NCBI GenBank assembly: GCA_029261815.1
Contig: JAJDAQ010000025.1
Coordinates: 1-64,000 of the forward strand
Source: Deltaproteobacteria bacterium
GTDB lineage: Bacteria; Myxococcota_A; UBA9160; UBA6930
Direction of reading: 5' to 3'
Length of the DNA stretch: 64,000 bases
Below, piece by piece: positions 41,441 to 50,359 of this stretch; the first letter of the stretch is position 1; the number at the start of each line of letters is the position of its first letter. A model generated the notes under the pieces. It saw nothing but the letters and a program-made list of their open reading frames with translations. It was not told the DNA's origin and made no database searches. The translations under genes and the position numbers were made by a program.

Positions 41441-42232
41441 CGCTTCGGCTGTTTTCTCGAAGTCCTTGGCGTCGGCATAACGTCCGCCGGCGGCGAAACG
41501 GGTCACACCGATTTCGGCCAACGCCCCGAGTTGGTCCTGGGCGCGGGCCGGTTCGTGAAGTGGCAGGCCGCCCATCGCCACGATTTCGAGTGGCGGGCCA
41601 GCTCGGTCGGCTTCGGCCTCGAAAGTGCGCAGTCTGGCAACCTGGACCCGCAATGCGTCGAGATCGCCGACCATGGGCATCCAGCCGTCGCCGAAGCGGA
41701 CAGCTCGCCGGAGCGCTGCGTCGCTTCCGCCCCCTACGAAGATCGGCGGCAGCGGCGGGCAGGGTCGAAACAAGAAGGGTTGGCCGTTGGCTTCGGTCTC
41801 CTCTTCGCTGAACCAACGCCGGAACGCGGTCAACGCCTCGTCCGTGAGACGCCCGCGCTGCGTGCGATCGACGCCCAGCGCCTGAAATTCCGGCCGCATC
41901 CAACCGACGCCGATCCCGAGACACAGTCGGCCGTCTGAAAGTTCCTGAATCGTCGCGATCTGTTTGGCGGTCGGGAGCGGTGGCCGATACGGCAGGTTCA
42001 GGATTGCCGTGCCCAGCCCGATCCGCTCGGTCCGCCCTGCGATCCACGCGAGGCTCGCCAACGGGTCGAGGTAGCGGCCCCCTGATCCTTCGGCGTCATC
42101 GGGCGGAATCGCTACGTGATCGACGACCCACACTTCGTCGAATGCGAGTGACTCCGCGGTCTCGACGCACGCGGCCATCGTGTCGGCCGTCGACTGCGGA
42201 CCCATGTTGCGAACGATCAGGCCGAGCTTCAT
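41417..42232 (-). CDS. LLM-class flavin-dependent oxidoreductase
   Basis: 271-residue bacterial luciferase-like monooxygenase fold protein. Visible features are the N-terminal strand MKLGLIVRNMG, the DEVWVVDHVAIPPDD segment near 35, RIGLGTAILNLPYRPPLPTAKQIATIQELSDGRLCLGIGVGWM (about 70-112), and PIFVGGGSDAALRRAVRFGDGWMP near 165. Many relatives use F420 or FMN, and the cofactor cannot be told from reading. It is coupled by a 4-base overlap to the paralogue at 42229. No F420 biosynthesis gene is in the window. Confidence 0.88.
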   Translation of the reverse strand: MKLGLIVRNMGPQSTADTMAACVETAESLAFDEVWVVDHVAIPPDDAEGSGGRYLDPLASLAWIAGRTERIGLGTAILNLPYRPPLPTAKQIATIQELSDGRLCLGIGVGWMRPEFQALGVDRTQRGRLTDEALTAFRRWFSEEETEANGQPFLFRPCPPLPPIFVGGGSDAALRRAVRFGDGWMPMVGDLDALRVQVARLRTFEAEADRAGPPLEIVAMGGLPLHEPARAQDQLGALAEIGVTRFAAGGRYADAKDFEKTAEALRALAPV

Positions 42233-43080
42233 GCGAGTTTGTGCACCATTGCCTCGGCCGTCTCATCGATCCAGCGGAGGAGGTGCGCTTCGCTCTTCGT
42301 ATTGGGAATGAGTGTCAGACGATCGAGTCCGAGGTCCTGGTAGCGCCGCGCGTCGTCGAGACCGACCCCGGGCAGCGGTGTGATCGACAGCTCGAGTGCG
42401 CCGAGACCGTCCCCGCGACCGCGTTCGGCTTCGATGGCTGCGAGCTCGTCGAGGTGCGCCTTCGCGCGCTCGAGATCGACGAAGAAGCCATACCATCCAT
42501 CGCCACGCGTAACGGCGCGCCGGAATGCCGCCGTACTGTGTCCTCCAACAATGATCGGCGGGTGCGGGCGCTGCACCGGTCGCGGGTGCGCATCGATGCC
42601 CGAGAACTGCACGGTCCGCCCTTCGAATGCGGGCTTCTCCTGCGTCCAGAGCGCCCGGATGACATCGATGTACTCATCGGTGCGTGCGCCCCGATCCGCG
42701 AAAGGCATCCCCATCGCCTCGAACTCGGGCTGGAGGTAACCCGCCCCGAGCCCGAATAGCAGCCGTCCACCGGACGCGACATCGACCGAAGCGAGTTCCT
42801 TGGCAAGTTCGAGCGGGTTGCGCTGCGGAAGGATGATGATGCCCGTCCCGAGTCCGATTCGTTCCGTCACACCGGCGAGCAAGCCCAGCCAGACCGACGG
42901 ATCCGCCATCGCTGTTCCGGGCGGGGCCGGCGACGGTGGCACCTGCGGATCGGGAAGCACTACGTGCTCGCCGGTCCAGAGCGACTCGAAGCCCGCGGCC
43001 TCGGCTGCGCGTGCCGCCGCGATCGCGGTATCGGGTTGCACACAGATCCCGTTGTTGATGCCGAAAATTCCGATCTTCAC
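42229..43080 (-). CDS. LLM-class flavin-dependent oxidoreductase
   Basis: 283 residues, close in fold to the downstream paralogue. Key blocks are MKIGIFGINNGICVQPDTAIAAARAAEAAGFESLWTGEHVVLP at the N-terminus, RIGLGTGIIILPQRNPLELAKELASVDVASGGRLLFGLGAGYLQPEF near 85-130 and HPPIIVGGHSTAAFRRAVTRGDGWYG near 185. The start is GTG 43080 because GGGAGGA lies six bases upstream and the family N-terminus begins there; the longer frame is not supported. It is divergent from the GNAT gene, with 40 bases between the starts. The substrate is unknown. Confidence 0.88.
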   Translation of the reverse strand: MKIGIFGINNGICVQPDTAIAAARAAEAAGFESLWTGEHVVLPDPQVPPSPAPPGTAMADPSVWLGLLAGVTERIGLGTGIIILPQRNPLELAKELASVDVASGGRLLFGLGAGYLQPEFEAMGMPFADRGARTDEYIDVIRALWTQEKPAFEGRTVQFSGIDAHPRPVQRPHPPIIVGGHSTAAFRRAVTRGDGWYGFFVDLERAKAHLDELAAIEAERGRGDGLGALELSITPLPGVGLDDARRYQDLGLDRLTLIPNTKSEAHLLRWIDETAEAMVHKLA

Positions 43081-43120
43081 CGCGATCCTCCCGCCGTCCG
43101 GGCGGCTACGATAGCGCGCC

Positions 43121-43921
43121 ATGCCCGATGCCCTGACAGCTCGACCCTCGGACCACGAGGCCATCGCCACCATCGAGCGGCAGGGATTCGATTGCTGGCC
43201 GGCAGCCGAATCCGAAGGACTGGGCGACTGGCGGCTCCGGGCCAATCGTGGCGTGACGCAACGGGCGAATTCGGCATGGACGGTCGGGAGTCCTGGCGTT
43301 CCCGAGCATGATGCGATCGCCCGCGTCGAGGCGTTCTACGCCGAACGTGACCAGACACCGTTGTTCCAGTTGTCGCCGCTGACGACTCCGCCCTCATTGG
43401 ACCGTGCACTCGAGGCGCGCGGCTACGAAGCCACGGCCCGGGTCACGGTCCAGATCGCAGATGCCGCCGAAACCGCGCAGGGGATCCCACGGTCTGACGA
43501 ACTCCAGGTTGCGTGCCACGCAACCCTCGATGAAGAGTGGTTCTCGATGTCCGGAACCCAGGGCCGCTACCGTGGTGAAGCGGTCGCCGTCTATCGCCGG
43601 ATGATGGAGCGCATCGCACCGCGCGCGTGCTTCGCCGTTGCGCGGCTGGCAGGCGATCCCGTCGGGGTCGGCCTCGGCATCCACGGCCGTGGCTGGGTCG
43701 GCATCTTCTCGATGCTGACCAAGCCCGGACACCGCGGCCTCGGCATCGGCCGCGAGATCGTCCGGGAGATCGCCCACTGGAGCGTCATCCGTGGTGGCAA
43801 CGGTCTCTACCTGCAGGTGGAAGAGGACAATGAAGCCGCCCAGGCACTCTATGCAAGAGCGGGTTTCGAGACGCTTTACCGGTACCACTACCGACGAGGG
43901 CCGAGCGGAAGCGCGGCCTAG
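43121..43921 (+). CDS. GNAT N-acetyltransferase family protein
   Basis: 266 residues, with an extra N-terminal domain (about 1-130) and a C-terminal GNAT domain (about 140-266). The acetyl-CoA-binding loop is TKPGHRGLGIGREIVREIAHWSV near 205, and GLYLQVEEDNEAAQALYARAGFETLYRYHYR near 228 is the usual end of the fold. Substrate unknown. It starts 40 bases from the divergent LLM gene and ends in a 4-base CTAG overlap with the convergent Fur-family gene. Confidence 0.87.
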   Translation: MPDALTARPSDHEAIATIERQGFDCWPAAESEGLGDWRLRANRGVTQRANSAWTVGSPGVPEHDAIARVEAFYAERDQTPLFQLSPLTTPPSLDRALEARGYEATARVTVQIADAAETAQGIPRSDELQVACHATLDEEWFSMSGTQGRYRGEAVAVYRRMMERIAPRACFAVARLAGDPVGVGLGIHGRGWVGIFSMLTKPGHRGLGIGREIVREIAHWSVIRGGNGLYLQVEEDNEAAQALYARAGFETLYRYHYRRGPSGSAA

Positions 43922-44361
43922 CTTCGACCTTCGCGGCCCTGGCAGTCCGTGCAGTGGCCGTAGAGTTCGTGGCGGTGACGCAAGAGGCGGAAGCCATAGC
44001 GTTCCACGATGTCGTCCTGGGCCTTCTCGATCATCTGGCACTCGAACTCGACGATCTTGCCGCACCGCACGCATACCAGGTGGTCGTGGTGCTCATGTTC
44101 GATCTCGTAGCGCGTGACACCGTCGTCAAAGTGCCGTTCGATCGCGAGCCCTGCGTCGCAGAGCAGCTTCATCGTCCGATAGACGGTCGTATACCCGATC
44201 CCAGGATGGTTATCGCGCACCTTCTGGTAGAGCGCTTCAGACGTGATGTGTCCGTGAATGTCGAGGAAGACGTCGAGGATGGCTTCCCGCTGCTTCGTGT
44301 GCTTGAGGTTGTGGTCCTCCAGGTACGAAGCGAGCGCCTTCTGTTCGAGATCGTTCGACAT
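43918..44361 (-). CDS. fur: Ferric uptake regulator family protein
   Basis: 147 residues, normal for Fur. The winged helix (about 15-85) contains KHTKQREAILDVFLD, ITSEALYQKVRDNHPGIGYTTVYRTMKLL. The regulatory metal region is EIEHEHHDHLVC near 87-97, with zinc pairs CVRCGK and CTDCQG near 97-102 and 137-141 for the structural site. It binds ferrous iron and represses iron-uptake genes in the cytosol; Zur or PerR types are less likely but not excluded. No obvious siderophore or iron-transport gene is nearby. It overlaps the GNAT end by 4 bases. Confidence 0.88.
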   Translation of the reverse strand: MSNDLEQKALASYLEDHNLKHTKQREAILDVFLDIHGHITSEALYQKVRDNHPGIGYTTVYRTMKLLCDAGLAIERHFDDGVTRYEIEHEHHDHLVCVRCGKIVEFECQMIEKAQDDIVERYGFRLLRHRHELYGHCTDCQGREGRS

Positions 44362-44426
44362 GGAGGCACCCTAAGCAATGGGCCGGACGGCATCAAGCAC
44401 ACCGACGGAGAATCGTCGAAACGCAC

Positions 44427-44798
44427 TCAGGAACCCCGATCTCCGGGCCCCACAGCCGGGGACACGCGGCGCTCCTCCCTGCGAAGGGCCAGCGCGAGGT
44501 TGTGCTGGGCCGGCTGGTTGTCGCAGTCGAGGGCGACCGCTTCCTGAAACGCGCGCAACGCGGCGGCTTCGTCCCCGATGGACTCGTAGGCCAGTCCCAG
44601 GTGATTCTGGATTTCAGAGGCCTCGGGCAGGTGACGTGCAGCCGCCTCGAGGTCGCGGACGGCCCGTACGCCGTCGCCGGCATCCAGCGCCGCCGTACCG
44701 CTCTGGAAGAGGTCGGCCCCGGTCAGCGTGGCGCATCCGAGCAAGAGCACACCCGACAGGAGTACTCCCGTTACCAACGTTTCTGCGCCGCACCGCAT
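44427..44798 (-). CDS. TPR-repeat lipoprotein
   Basis: 123 residues. The signal peptide ends in a lipobox LLLGC (residue about 22). Two TPR-like units follow, with ASEIQNHLGLAYESIGDEAAALRAFQEAVALDCDNQPAQHNLALAL. It is a probable protein-interaction lipoprotein at the envelope and could assist assembly of some complex; no partner is visible. The downstream end is polar and rich in Pro/Gly/Ser. It is alone between the Fur gene and the EEP-family gene. Confidence 0.82.
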   Translation of the reverse strand: MRCGAETLVTGVLLSGVLLLGCATLTGADLFQSGTAALDAGDGVRAVRDLEAAARHLPEASEIQNHLGLAYESIGDEAAALRAFQEAVALDCDNQPAQHNLALALRREERRVSPAVGPGDRGS

Positions 44799-44842
44799 GA
44801 CGCGAGCCTAGCCCGCTCGTCAGCCCCGGTCGCGCCGGAGCA

Positions 44843-45751
44843 TCACTCGCTGGGCGTCCCGCTGCCGTTCGTCAGCCGAAGCTGGGCCGTGACGGGAAGA
44901 TGGTCGGATGCGCGTTTGGCGGCGTCCGTCGAATGGGCTTCGATCGACTCGAGTTGGGCGCCGCGGGCATAGACCCGGTCGAGGGCGAGCAACGGCCGGG
45001 CGGCCGGGAATGTCGCCGGCCAACGGAGTTCCTCGTCGCCGACCATCTCGCGCTCCAAGGTTCGCGTCGCCTTGCAGTTGCGCCAGGCGTTCATGTCGCC
45101 CAGCAAGACGACCGGGCCCTGGAGCTGCGGATGCTCGAGGATGGAGTCGACTTGCCGCCGGCGCGTTCGGTCCACGAGCGCCAGGTGCGTGGCCACGATC
45201 GAAAGCGGCGGGTCGCCCGGATTCGCCGTTTGGAACTGGGCGGCCACCGCGGAGCGTCGCTCGACGCGAGAGAATGAGAGGTCCAGCGAGAAGACGCTGG
45301 TGATCGGCCAGCGCGAAAGAATCGCGTTCCCGATCTCACCGCGCCGATGGACCCGAGTCGCGACGAAGGCCACATGGAGGTGGAGGGCCTCGGCCAGCTG
45401 GGCCAACGGGTCGTCGCCCTCGAAGGGTCGCAGGACTTCCTGGAGCGCGATGACCTCGGCATCCAGTTCGGAGATCACATAGCCGGCACGCGCGGCATCC
45501 GGCGCCCGCGCGCCGTTGAAACCCGCCCAGCGGTGGACGTTGTAGGTCGCGACCGAGAGCGAATCAGACGGCAGCGCGGCAGGTTGCGGCACCGAGGGCG
45601 CGCGGACCAGGGCCAGATAGGGAATTGCCGCCGATAGCGCCTCCTTGCGCTCCGCGAGCCGGTCCCTTTCGGTCCGCGCGGCAACGCGTCGGCTGACCTT
45701 CTTGGCCGGCTTCGGCGTCTTCCGCGCTCGTTTGGCTCGCACTTCGGGCAT
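44843..45751 (-). CDS. Endonuclease/exonuclease/phosphatase family protein
   Basis: 302 residues. A very basic, Lys/Arg/Ala-rich N-terminus (about 1-40) precedes the EEP domain: SVATYNVHRW near 66, the metal-binding glutamate in VIALQEVLRPF near 100, SIVATHLALVDRTRR near 180, LLGDMNAWRN near 215 and SDHLPVTAQL near 280. These residues form the DNase I / sphingomyelinase-type active site. The substrate could be DNA, inositol phosphate or a lipid headgroup; no signal peptide is seen. The stop is 44 bases before the upstream end of the TPR gene. Confidence 0.88.
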   Translation of the reverse strand: MPEVRAKRARKTPKPAKKVSRRVAARTERDRLAERKEALSAAIPYLALVRAPSVPQPAALPSDSLSVATYNVHRWAGFNGARAPDAARAGYVISELDAEVIALQEVLRPFEGDDPLAQLAEALHLHVAFVATRVHRRGEIGNAILSRWPITSVFSLDLSFSRVERRSAVAAQFQTANPGDPPLSIVATHLALVDRTRRRQVDSILEHPQLQGPVVLLGDMNAWRNCKATRTLEREMVGDEELRWPATFPAARPLLALDRVYARGAQLESIEAHSTDAAKRASDHLPVTAQLRLTNGSGTPSE

Positions 45752-45987
45752 GGTTTCCGTTCATCGGACAGCAGGGCTCAGAAGTGAACCCGCTTGCACG
45801 GAGGCGCCGCGCAGACCTCGAGGGCCTACCTGATGCGGCCGTTCCCACACCCAGGACGATGGGTTTCCCCGTCGCTTCCAACCTCGCCTACGGAGTTCGA
45901 CTCCGACGGTCTGCTAGAGGTTCGCGAATTCGTCGCCGACCTGCGAGGCGGCACCCTTCGAGTTCCCAGTTTCGTACCCTGGACGCC

Positions 45988-46320
45988 ATGGAAACACCGC
46001 CGGACCGCGACCCCGACGACGACCCCAAGACGGTCGATGATTGGCTACGGCATGCGCTCGCCGAGTCGATGTTCTGGCCGGTGCTGGTGGTGCTCGCCCT
46101 GGCGGGCACCACGCTCGGAGCCGGCATCCTGCTCTACGGCCTCGTCGAGCGAAACCTCGCTGTCCTCGCCGCGCTCGCGATCCTGGCAGCGATGAGTGTC
46201 GACATCGTCGTCCGCGAGGTGCGGTCCCGCGGTTTCGGCATCCGGTCGCGTCTGGTTGCCGGCTGGTGGATTGCGTCTGCGGTCGCGGCCGCCGCAGCGA
46301 TCGGCCTGGGCCTCGCCTAG
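45988..46320 (+). CDS. Small membrane protein, unknown
   Basis: 110 residues. A polar acidic N-terminus (METPPDRDPDDDPKTVDDWLRHAL) is followed by three hydrophobic stretches near 30-50, 57-75 and 88-108. I do not recognise a family. The ATG 45988 is the clearest start; the frame remains open further upstream but that part has the base composition and odd residues of non-coding DNA. It overlaps the convergent GH15 gene by 4 bases. Confidence 0.65.
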   Translation: METPPDRDPDDDPKTVDDWLRHALAESMFWPVLVVLALAGTTLGAGILLYGLVERNLAVLAALAILAAMSVDIVVREVRSRGFGIRSRLVAGWWIASAVAAAAAIGLGLA

Positions 46321-48107
46321 AAAGCGTCTTCCCACGACTCGGAGAGTCGCATGGCCGAGAGGATCAAGCCGACCATCGAGTAGGTCTGCGGGAAGTTGCC
46401 CCACAGCTCGCGGCTCTCGACGTGCAGATCCTCGGACAACAGCCCGACGTGGTTGCGCTGCGCCAGCATGTTCTCGAACAGCTCGCGCGCTTCGTCCCGC
46501 CGACCCATGTCCGCCAACGCATCGATGTACCAGAAGGTGCAGATGTTGAATGCGGTTTCCGGCTGACCGAAGTCATCGGGCTGCGCATAACGAAACAGGT
46601 AGGGGCCGTGACGGAGGTCGTCTTCGATCGCCTTGACGGTTCCGGCGAAGCGCGGGTCCTTGGCATCGATGAAGCCGAGGTGGCTGAGGAGCAGGAGCGA
46701 CGCGTCCATCGTCTCGCCGCCGAATGTCGCAGAGAAGGCGCCGCGCTTCTCGCACCACGCCCGCTCGAGGATGGCGACCCGGATCTTGGCCGCTTCCTCG
46801 CGCCACCAAGTGGCCTTCTCGTCATGCCCAAGTCGCGTCGCGATCTTGGCGAGCCGGTCGCAAGCAGCCCAGCACATCACCGACGAGAACGTGTGGACGT
46901 GAGACATCGTTCGGAGTTCCCACAACCCCGCGTCTGGCTGGTCCCAGCGCGCGTGCGCTTCTCGGCCCACGACTTCGAGTAGCTCGAAGAGACGATCGCC
47001 GCCGGGGTGAAGCAGTCGTCGATCGAAGAACGCCTGGGTCGCAGCCAGCACCACACTGCCGTAGACGTCGTTCTGGATGTGCTCGTGGGCCTGGTTTCCA
47101 ACCCGCACGGGGCCCATCTCCCGATAGCCCGAGAGCGCGTCGGCGAACCGCTCTGTGAGATGCGCCTCCCGTCCGATCCCGTAGACGGGTTGCAGGTTGC
47201 CACCGAAGGCTGAGACCAGGTTCGTCATGTATTCGAGGTACCCCTCCATCAGTCTCGTCGCGCCGAGGCGATTCAAGGCGTGGATCGTGAAGTATCCGTC
47301 GCGTAGCCAGCAGTATCGGTAGTCCCAGTTGCGCTCGGTGCCGGCGGCTTCCGGAATCGATGTCGTCAGCGCTGCGACGACGGCCCCGGTCTCTTCGAAC
47401 GCACATAGCTTCAGCGTGATCGCGGCCCGGATGACCGCCCGTTGCCACTCGAACGGAATGGCCAACGACCGAGACCACTCGATCCAGTAGGCCCGCGTAC
47501 GTTCTTCGAATTCGCGCGCAGTCGCGTCGAGGGCGGAGGCAAACGTCTCATCCGGCCCGAGCACCAGCGTCAATGGACTTTGCAGATCGAAGGGGACCGC
47601 ATCGGCCACATAGGAGATGGGCGCGTCGGTCGTGAGTCGAAGCGTCAACTCACCTGCGAGGTAGCGAATGTGGTTGCTCCCGCGCGTCGTCCGGGGCACC
47701 GCGCGTCCGTACTCGCTGCGCGGCCGGAGCACGATCCGGATCCGCGGATCGCCCTGCAGCGGGCGCACGCGCCGGACCAACATCGTCGGCCGATAGCTTC
47801 GGTCGTGGTTGACGAAGCGCGGCGCGAAGTCGCGGATCTCGACCGCATTGCCGTCACCGTCGCGCAGGGTCGTTACAACGATGGCGGTGTTGCCGTCATA
47901 GTGTTGCTCGCTCGACACCATCCCTTCGAGTTCGATGGCGAACACGCCCTCTTCGGGGCGCGCGCTGTCGACGAGCCCCGAGAAGACCGGATCGCTGTCG
48001 AAACGCGGCAGGCACGCCCAGACCAGCGTGCCCTCGGCATCGATCAGGCCTGACCACGTACAGTTGCCCACGACAGCAAGATCGAGATTCCGCGGATTCT
48101 GGCTCAT
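46317..48107 (-). CDS. Glycoside hydrolase family 15 protein (glucoamylase / trehalase type)
   Basis: 596 residues. An N-terminal beta-sandwich domain (about 1-215) is followed by the (alpha/alpha)6 barrel. The catalytic-acid region is GTERNWDYRYCWLRDGYFTIHAL near 265, and the catalytic-base region is LLSEDLHVESRELWGNFPQTYSMVGLI near 555. GH15 enzymes release glucose from the non-reducing ends of alpha-glucans; many bacterial ones act on trehalose or maltose. It is divergent from the fused OtsA-OtsB gene (71 bases between starts), which supports a trehalose-linked role. No signal peptide is seen, so it is probably cytosolic. Confidence 0.9.
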   Translation of the reverse strand: MSQNPRNLDLAVVGNCTWSGLIDAEGTLVWACLPRFDSDPVFSGLVDSARPEEGVFAIELEGMVSSEQHYDGNTAIVVTTLRDGDGNAVEIRDFAPRFVNHDRSYRPTMLVRRVRPLQGDPRIRIVLRPRSEYGRAVPRTTRGSNHIRYLAGELTLRLTTDAPISYVADAVPFDLQSPLTLVLGPDETFASALDATAREFEERTRAYWIEWSRSLAIPFEWQRAVIRAAITLKLCAFEETGAVVAALTTSIPEAAGTERNWDYRYCWLRDGYFTIHALNRLGATRLMEGYLEYMTNLVSAFGGNLQPVYGIGREAHLTERFADALSGYREMGPVRVGNQAHEHIQNDVYGSVVLAATQAFFDRRLLHPGGDRLFELLEVVGREAHARWDQPDAGLWELRTMSHVHTFSSVMCWAACDRLAKIATRLGHDEKATWWREEAAKIRVAILERAWCEKRGAFSATFGGETMDASLLLLSHLGFIDAKDPRFAGTVKAIEDDLRHGPYLFRYAQPDDFGQPETAFNICTFWYIDALADMGRRDEARELFENMLAQRNHVGLLSEDLHVESRELWGNFPQTYSMVGLILSAMRLSESWEDAF

Positions 48108-48178
48108 CGGGCCTCCAGTCGGCCAAGCAAACGACCGACGTGCCTCGCACGCTTCAGTGCGAAGGATATGCTTGCGAA

Positions 48179-50359
48179 ATGGCGAAGGAACCGACAGACC
48201 GACCGCTCGTCATCTTGAGCAATCGTCTGCCTGTCACGGTCAAGCGCGCACATGGTGAACTCAAGGTCGAACCCTCTTCGGGTGGTCTTGTCGCGGCCAT
48301 GCAGCCGGCGATGCAAAGCCGCGGTGGAACCTGGGTCGGCTGGCCGGGTGGACGAATTCGCCCCGGCGAATCGATCGCCGACGCCGATGACCGGTTTGCG
48401 TTGGCGCCCGTCGAACTGTCGACCACCGAAGTCCGCCGCTACTACTCGGGTTTCTCCAACCGGACGCTGTGGCCGCTCTTCCACTCGCTCCCAGAACGCA
48501 CGGAGTTCGACCGGCGGGATTGGGAAACCTACGAAGCCGTCAACCGACGGTTCGCGGAAGCCGCGGCCGAGGTCACGGGCGACAACGAGCTGGTATGGAT
48601 CCACGACTACCACCTGGTGCGTGCGGCGGCTCATTTGCGCCAACTCCGGCCCGACGCGCGCATCGCGTTCTTCCTGCACATCCCATTTCCGCCCTACGAC
48701 CTGTATCGGATCCTGCCGTGGTACCGGGAGCTACTGCTCGGGCTCCTGGCCTGCGACCTCGTGGGCTTCCATTCCCCCGGCTACGTCACGAACTTCCTCG
48801 ATTGCGTAGAGAGACTTCTCGGCGAACGCGTGGACCGCTTGACCAACCAGGTCGAGCACGGCCAGCGCACCGTGCAGGTGGGGGCCTACCCCCTCGGAAT
48901 CGACTACGGCAACCAGGAAGCAGCCGCCCGTAAAGCCAGTCGTCAGCGAGATCGTGGGCCGGAACGCATTCTGCTCGGCGTCGACCGGCTCGACTACACC
49001 AAAGGCATTCCCGAGCGGATTCGCGCGTTCGAACGGCTGCTGGAGCTCTATCCGGAGCACTGCGAAAAGGTCGTCCTGATTCAGGTCGCCGTCCCCAGTC
49101 GCGCACAGGTCGCCGAGTACCAGGCGCTGAAGCGCGAGATCGACGAACTCGTCGGGCATGTGAATGGAAAATTTGGCACCAGTACATGGACCCCGATCCG
49201 GTACCTGTACCGCTCGATCTCGTCCGATGCGCTCGCGAGTCTCTATCGCGATGCCGACGTCGCCGTGGTCACACCGCTTCGCGACGGGATGAACCTGGTC
49301 GCCAAGGAGTTCGTCGCGAGTCGCGTCGACGAACCCGGCGTCCTCGTGCTCTCCCGAATGGCGGGTGCCGCCGAGACCATGCACGAAGCCATGCAGGTGA
49401 ACCCGTACAACGCCGACAGCGTTGCGAACATCCTGCACCGCGCATTGACATTGGGACGAGACGACCGGTTGGCTCGCATGCGAGCCCTGCAGCGCCGGGA
49501 GCGACGCCACGACCTCTACCGCTGGCTCGATGACTTCCTGGCCGATGCCGGCGAGCGCCAGAGCGAACTCGAACCCGTCACGAATGCCGACTTCGATCGC
49601 TGGCTCGGTGCGTTCATCCGGGACTGGCCGGTCGCGCTCTTCCTGGACTACGACGGGACCGTCGCCGAGATTGCGAGCCATCCCACCGAGGCCACACTAC
49701 CGGATGAGACCCGCGCCCTGATCGAGGCCTGTGTCTCTCGGAGCGATACGGACGTCGCTGTGATCAGCGGGCGCGCGCTGGACGATGTCCGCCAGATGGT
49801 CGGAATCGAGGGTGTCCTCTACGCCGGCAACCACGGGATCGAGATCCAGGGACCGGGGATGGACCCGTTCCTCCACCCCGACGCAACGCACTACCGCGAG
49901 CGCGCAACCGAACTCGCCGCATCGCTGCGCGAGATCGGACAGAAAGGCGCCTGGGTCGAAGAGAAGGGCGCGTCACTGACCTATCACTTTCGCAACGCCG
50001 CCCCCGACCGCCACGAAGCGCTCGCGGCCGAAGCGTGGTCTGTGATCCGCGAATCCGGGTTCCAACCTCGCGACGCGCGGTGTGCGGTCGAAGCACGTCC
50101 GCCCCTCGGCTGGGACAAGGGTCACGCGGTTCTCCGGATCCTGCGCGAGCGCTATGGCGCCAGCTGGTCGGAGGATCATCGCGTCATCTACGTGGGCGAC
50201 GACGAAACGGACGAAGATGCATTCCGGTCACTCCAGGGGCTCGGCGCGACCTTCCGTGTGGGACCGGCCGAGAATCCGTCACTCGCTGGTCGCCGACTGC
50301 GCGATGTACCGGCGGTCCTCGCGATGCTCCGCTGGGTCGCCGAGCGCCCGGGACGTTAG
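48179..50359 (+). CDS. Bifunctional trehalose-6-phosphate synthase/phosphatase (OtsA-OtsB fusion)
   Basis: 726 residues. The N-terminal half (about 1-470) is OtsA, a GT20 synthase: LVILSNRLPVTVKR, GGTWVGWPGG, LVWIHDYHLVRAA near 140, GVDRLDYTKGIPERI near 268 and RDGMNLVAKEFVASR near 370. The C-terminal half (about 490-720) is OtsB, a HAD phosphatase: FLDYDGTVAEIASHP with the catalytic aspartates, VISGRALDDVRQM, and GDDETDEDAF near 680. It makes trehalose from UDP-glucose and glucose-6-phosphate in one chain. The start ATG 48179 gives the family N-terminus, although the ribosome-binding site is poor. Trehalose is a standard osmo- and desiccation protectant. Confidence 0.95.
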   Translation: MAKEPTDRPLVILSNRLPVTVKRAHGELKVEPSSGGLVAAMQPAMQSRGGTWVGWPGGRIRPGESIADADDRFALAPVELSTTEVRRYYSGFSNRTLWPLFHSLPERTEFDRRDWETYEAVNRRFAEAAAEVTGDNELVWIHDYHLVRAAAHLRQLRPDARIAFFLHIPFPPYDLYRILPWYRELLLGLLACDLVGFHSPGYVTNFLDCVERLLGERVDRLTNQVEHGQRTVQVGAYPLGIDYGNQEAAARKASRQRDRGPERILLGVDRLDYTKGIPERIRAFERLLELYPEHCEKVVLIQVAVPSRAQVAEYQALKREIDELVGHVNGKFGTSTWTPIRYLYRSISSDALASLYRDADVAVVTPLRDGMNLVAKEFVASRVDEPGVLVLSRMAGAAETMHEAMQVNPYNADSVANILHRALTLGRDDRLARMRALQRRERRHDLYRWLDDFLADAGERQSELEPVTNADFDRWLGAFIRDWPVALFLDYDGTVAEIASHPTEATLPDETRALIEACVSRSDTDVAVISGRALDDVRQMVGIEGVLYAGNHGIEIQGPGMDPFLHPDATHYRERATELAASLREIGQKGAWVEEKGASLTYHFRNAAPDRHEALAAEAWSVIRESGFQPRDARCAVEARPPLGWDKGHAVLRILRERYGASWSEDHRVIYVGDDETDEDAFRSLQGLGATFRVGPAENPSLAGRRLRDVPAVLAMLRWVAERPGR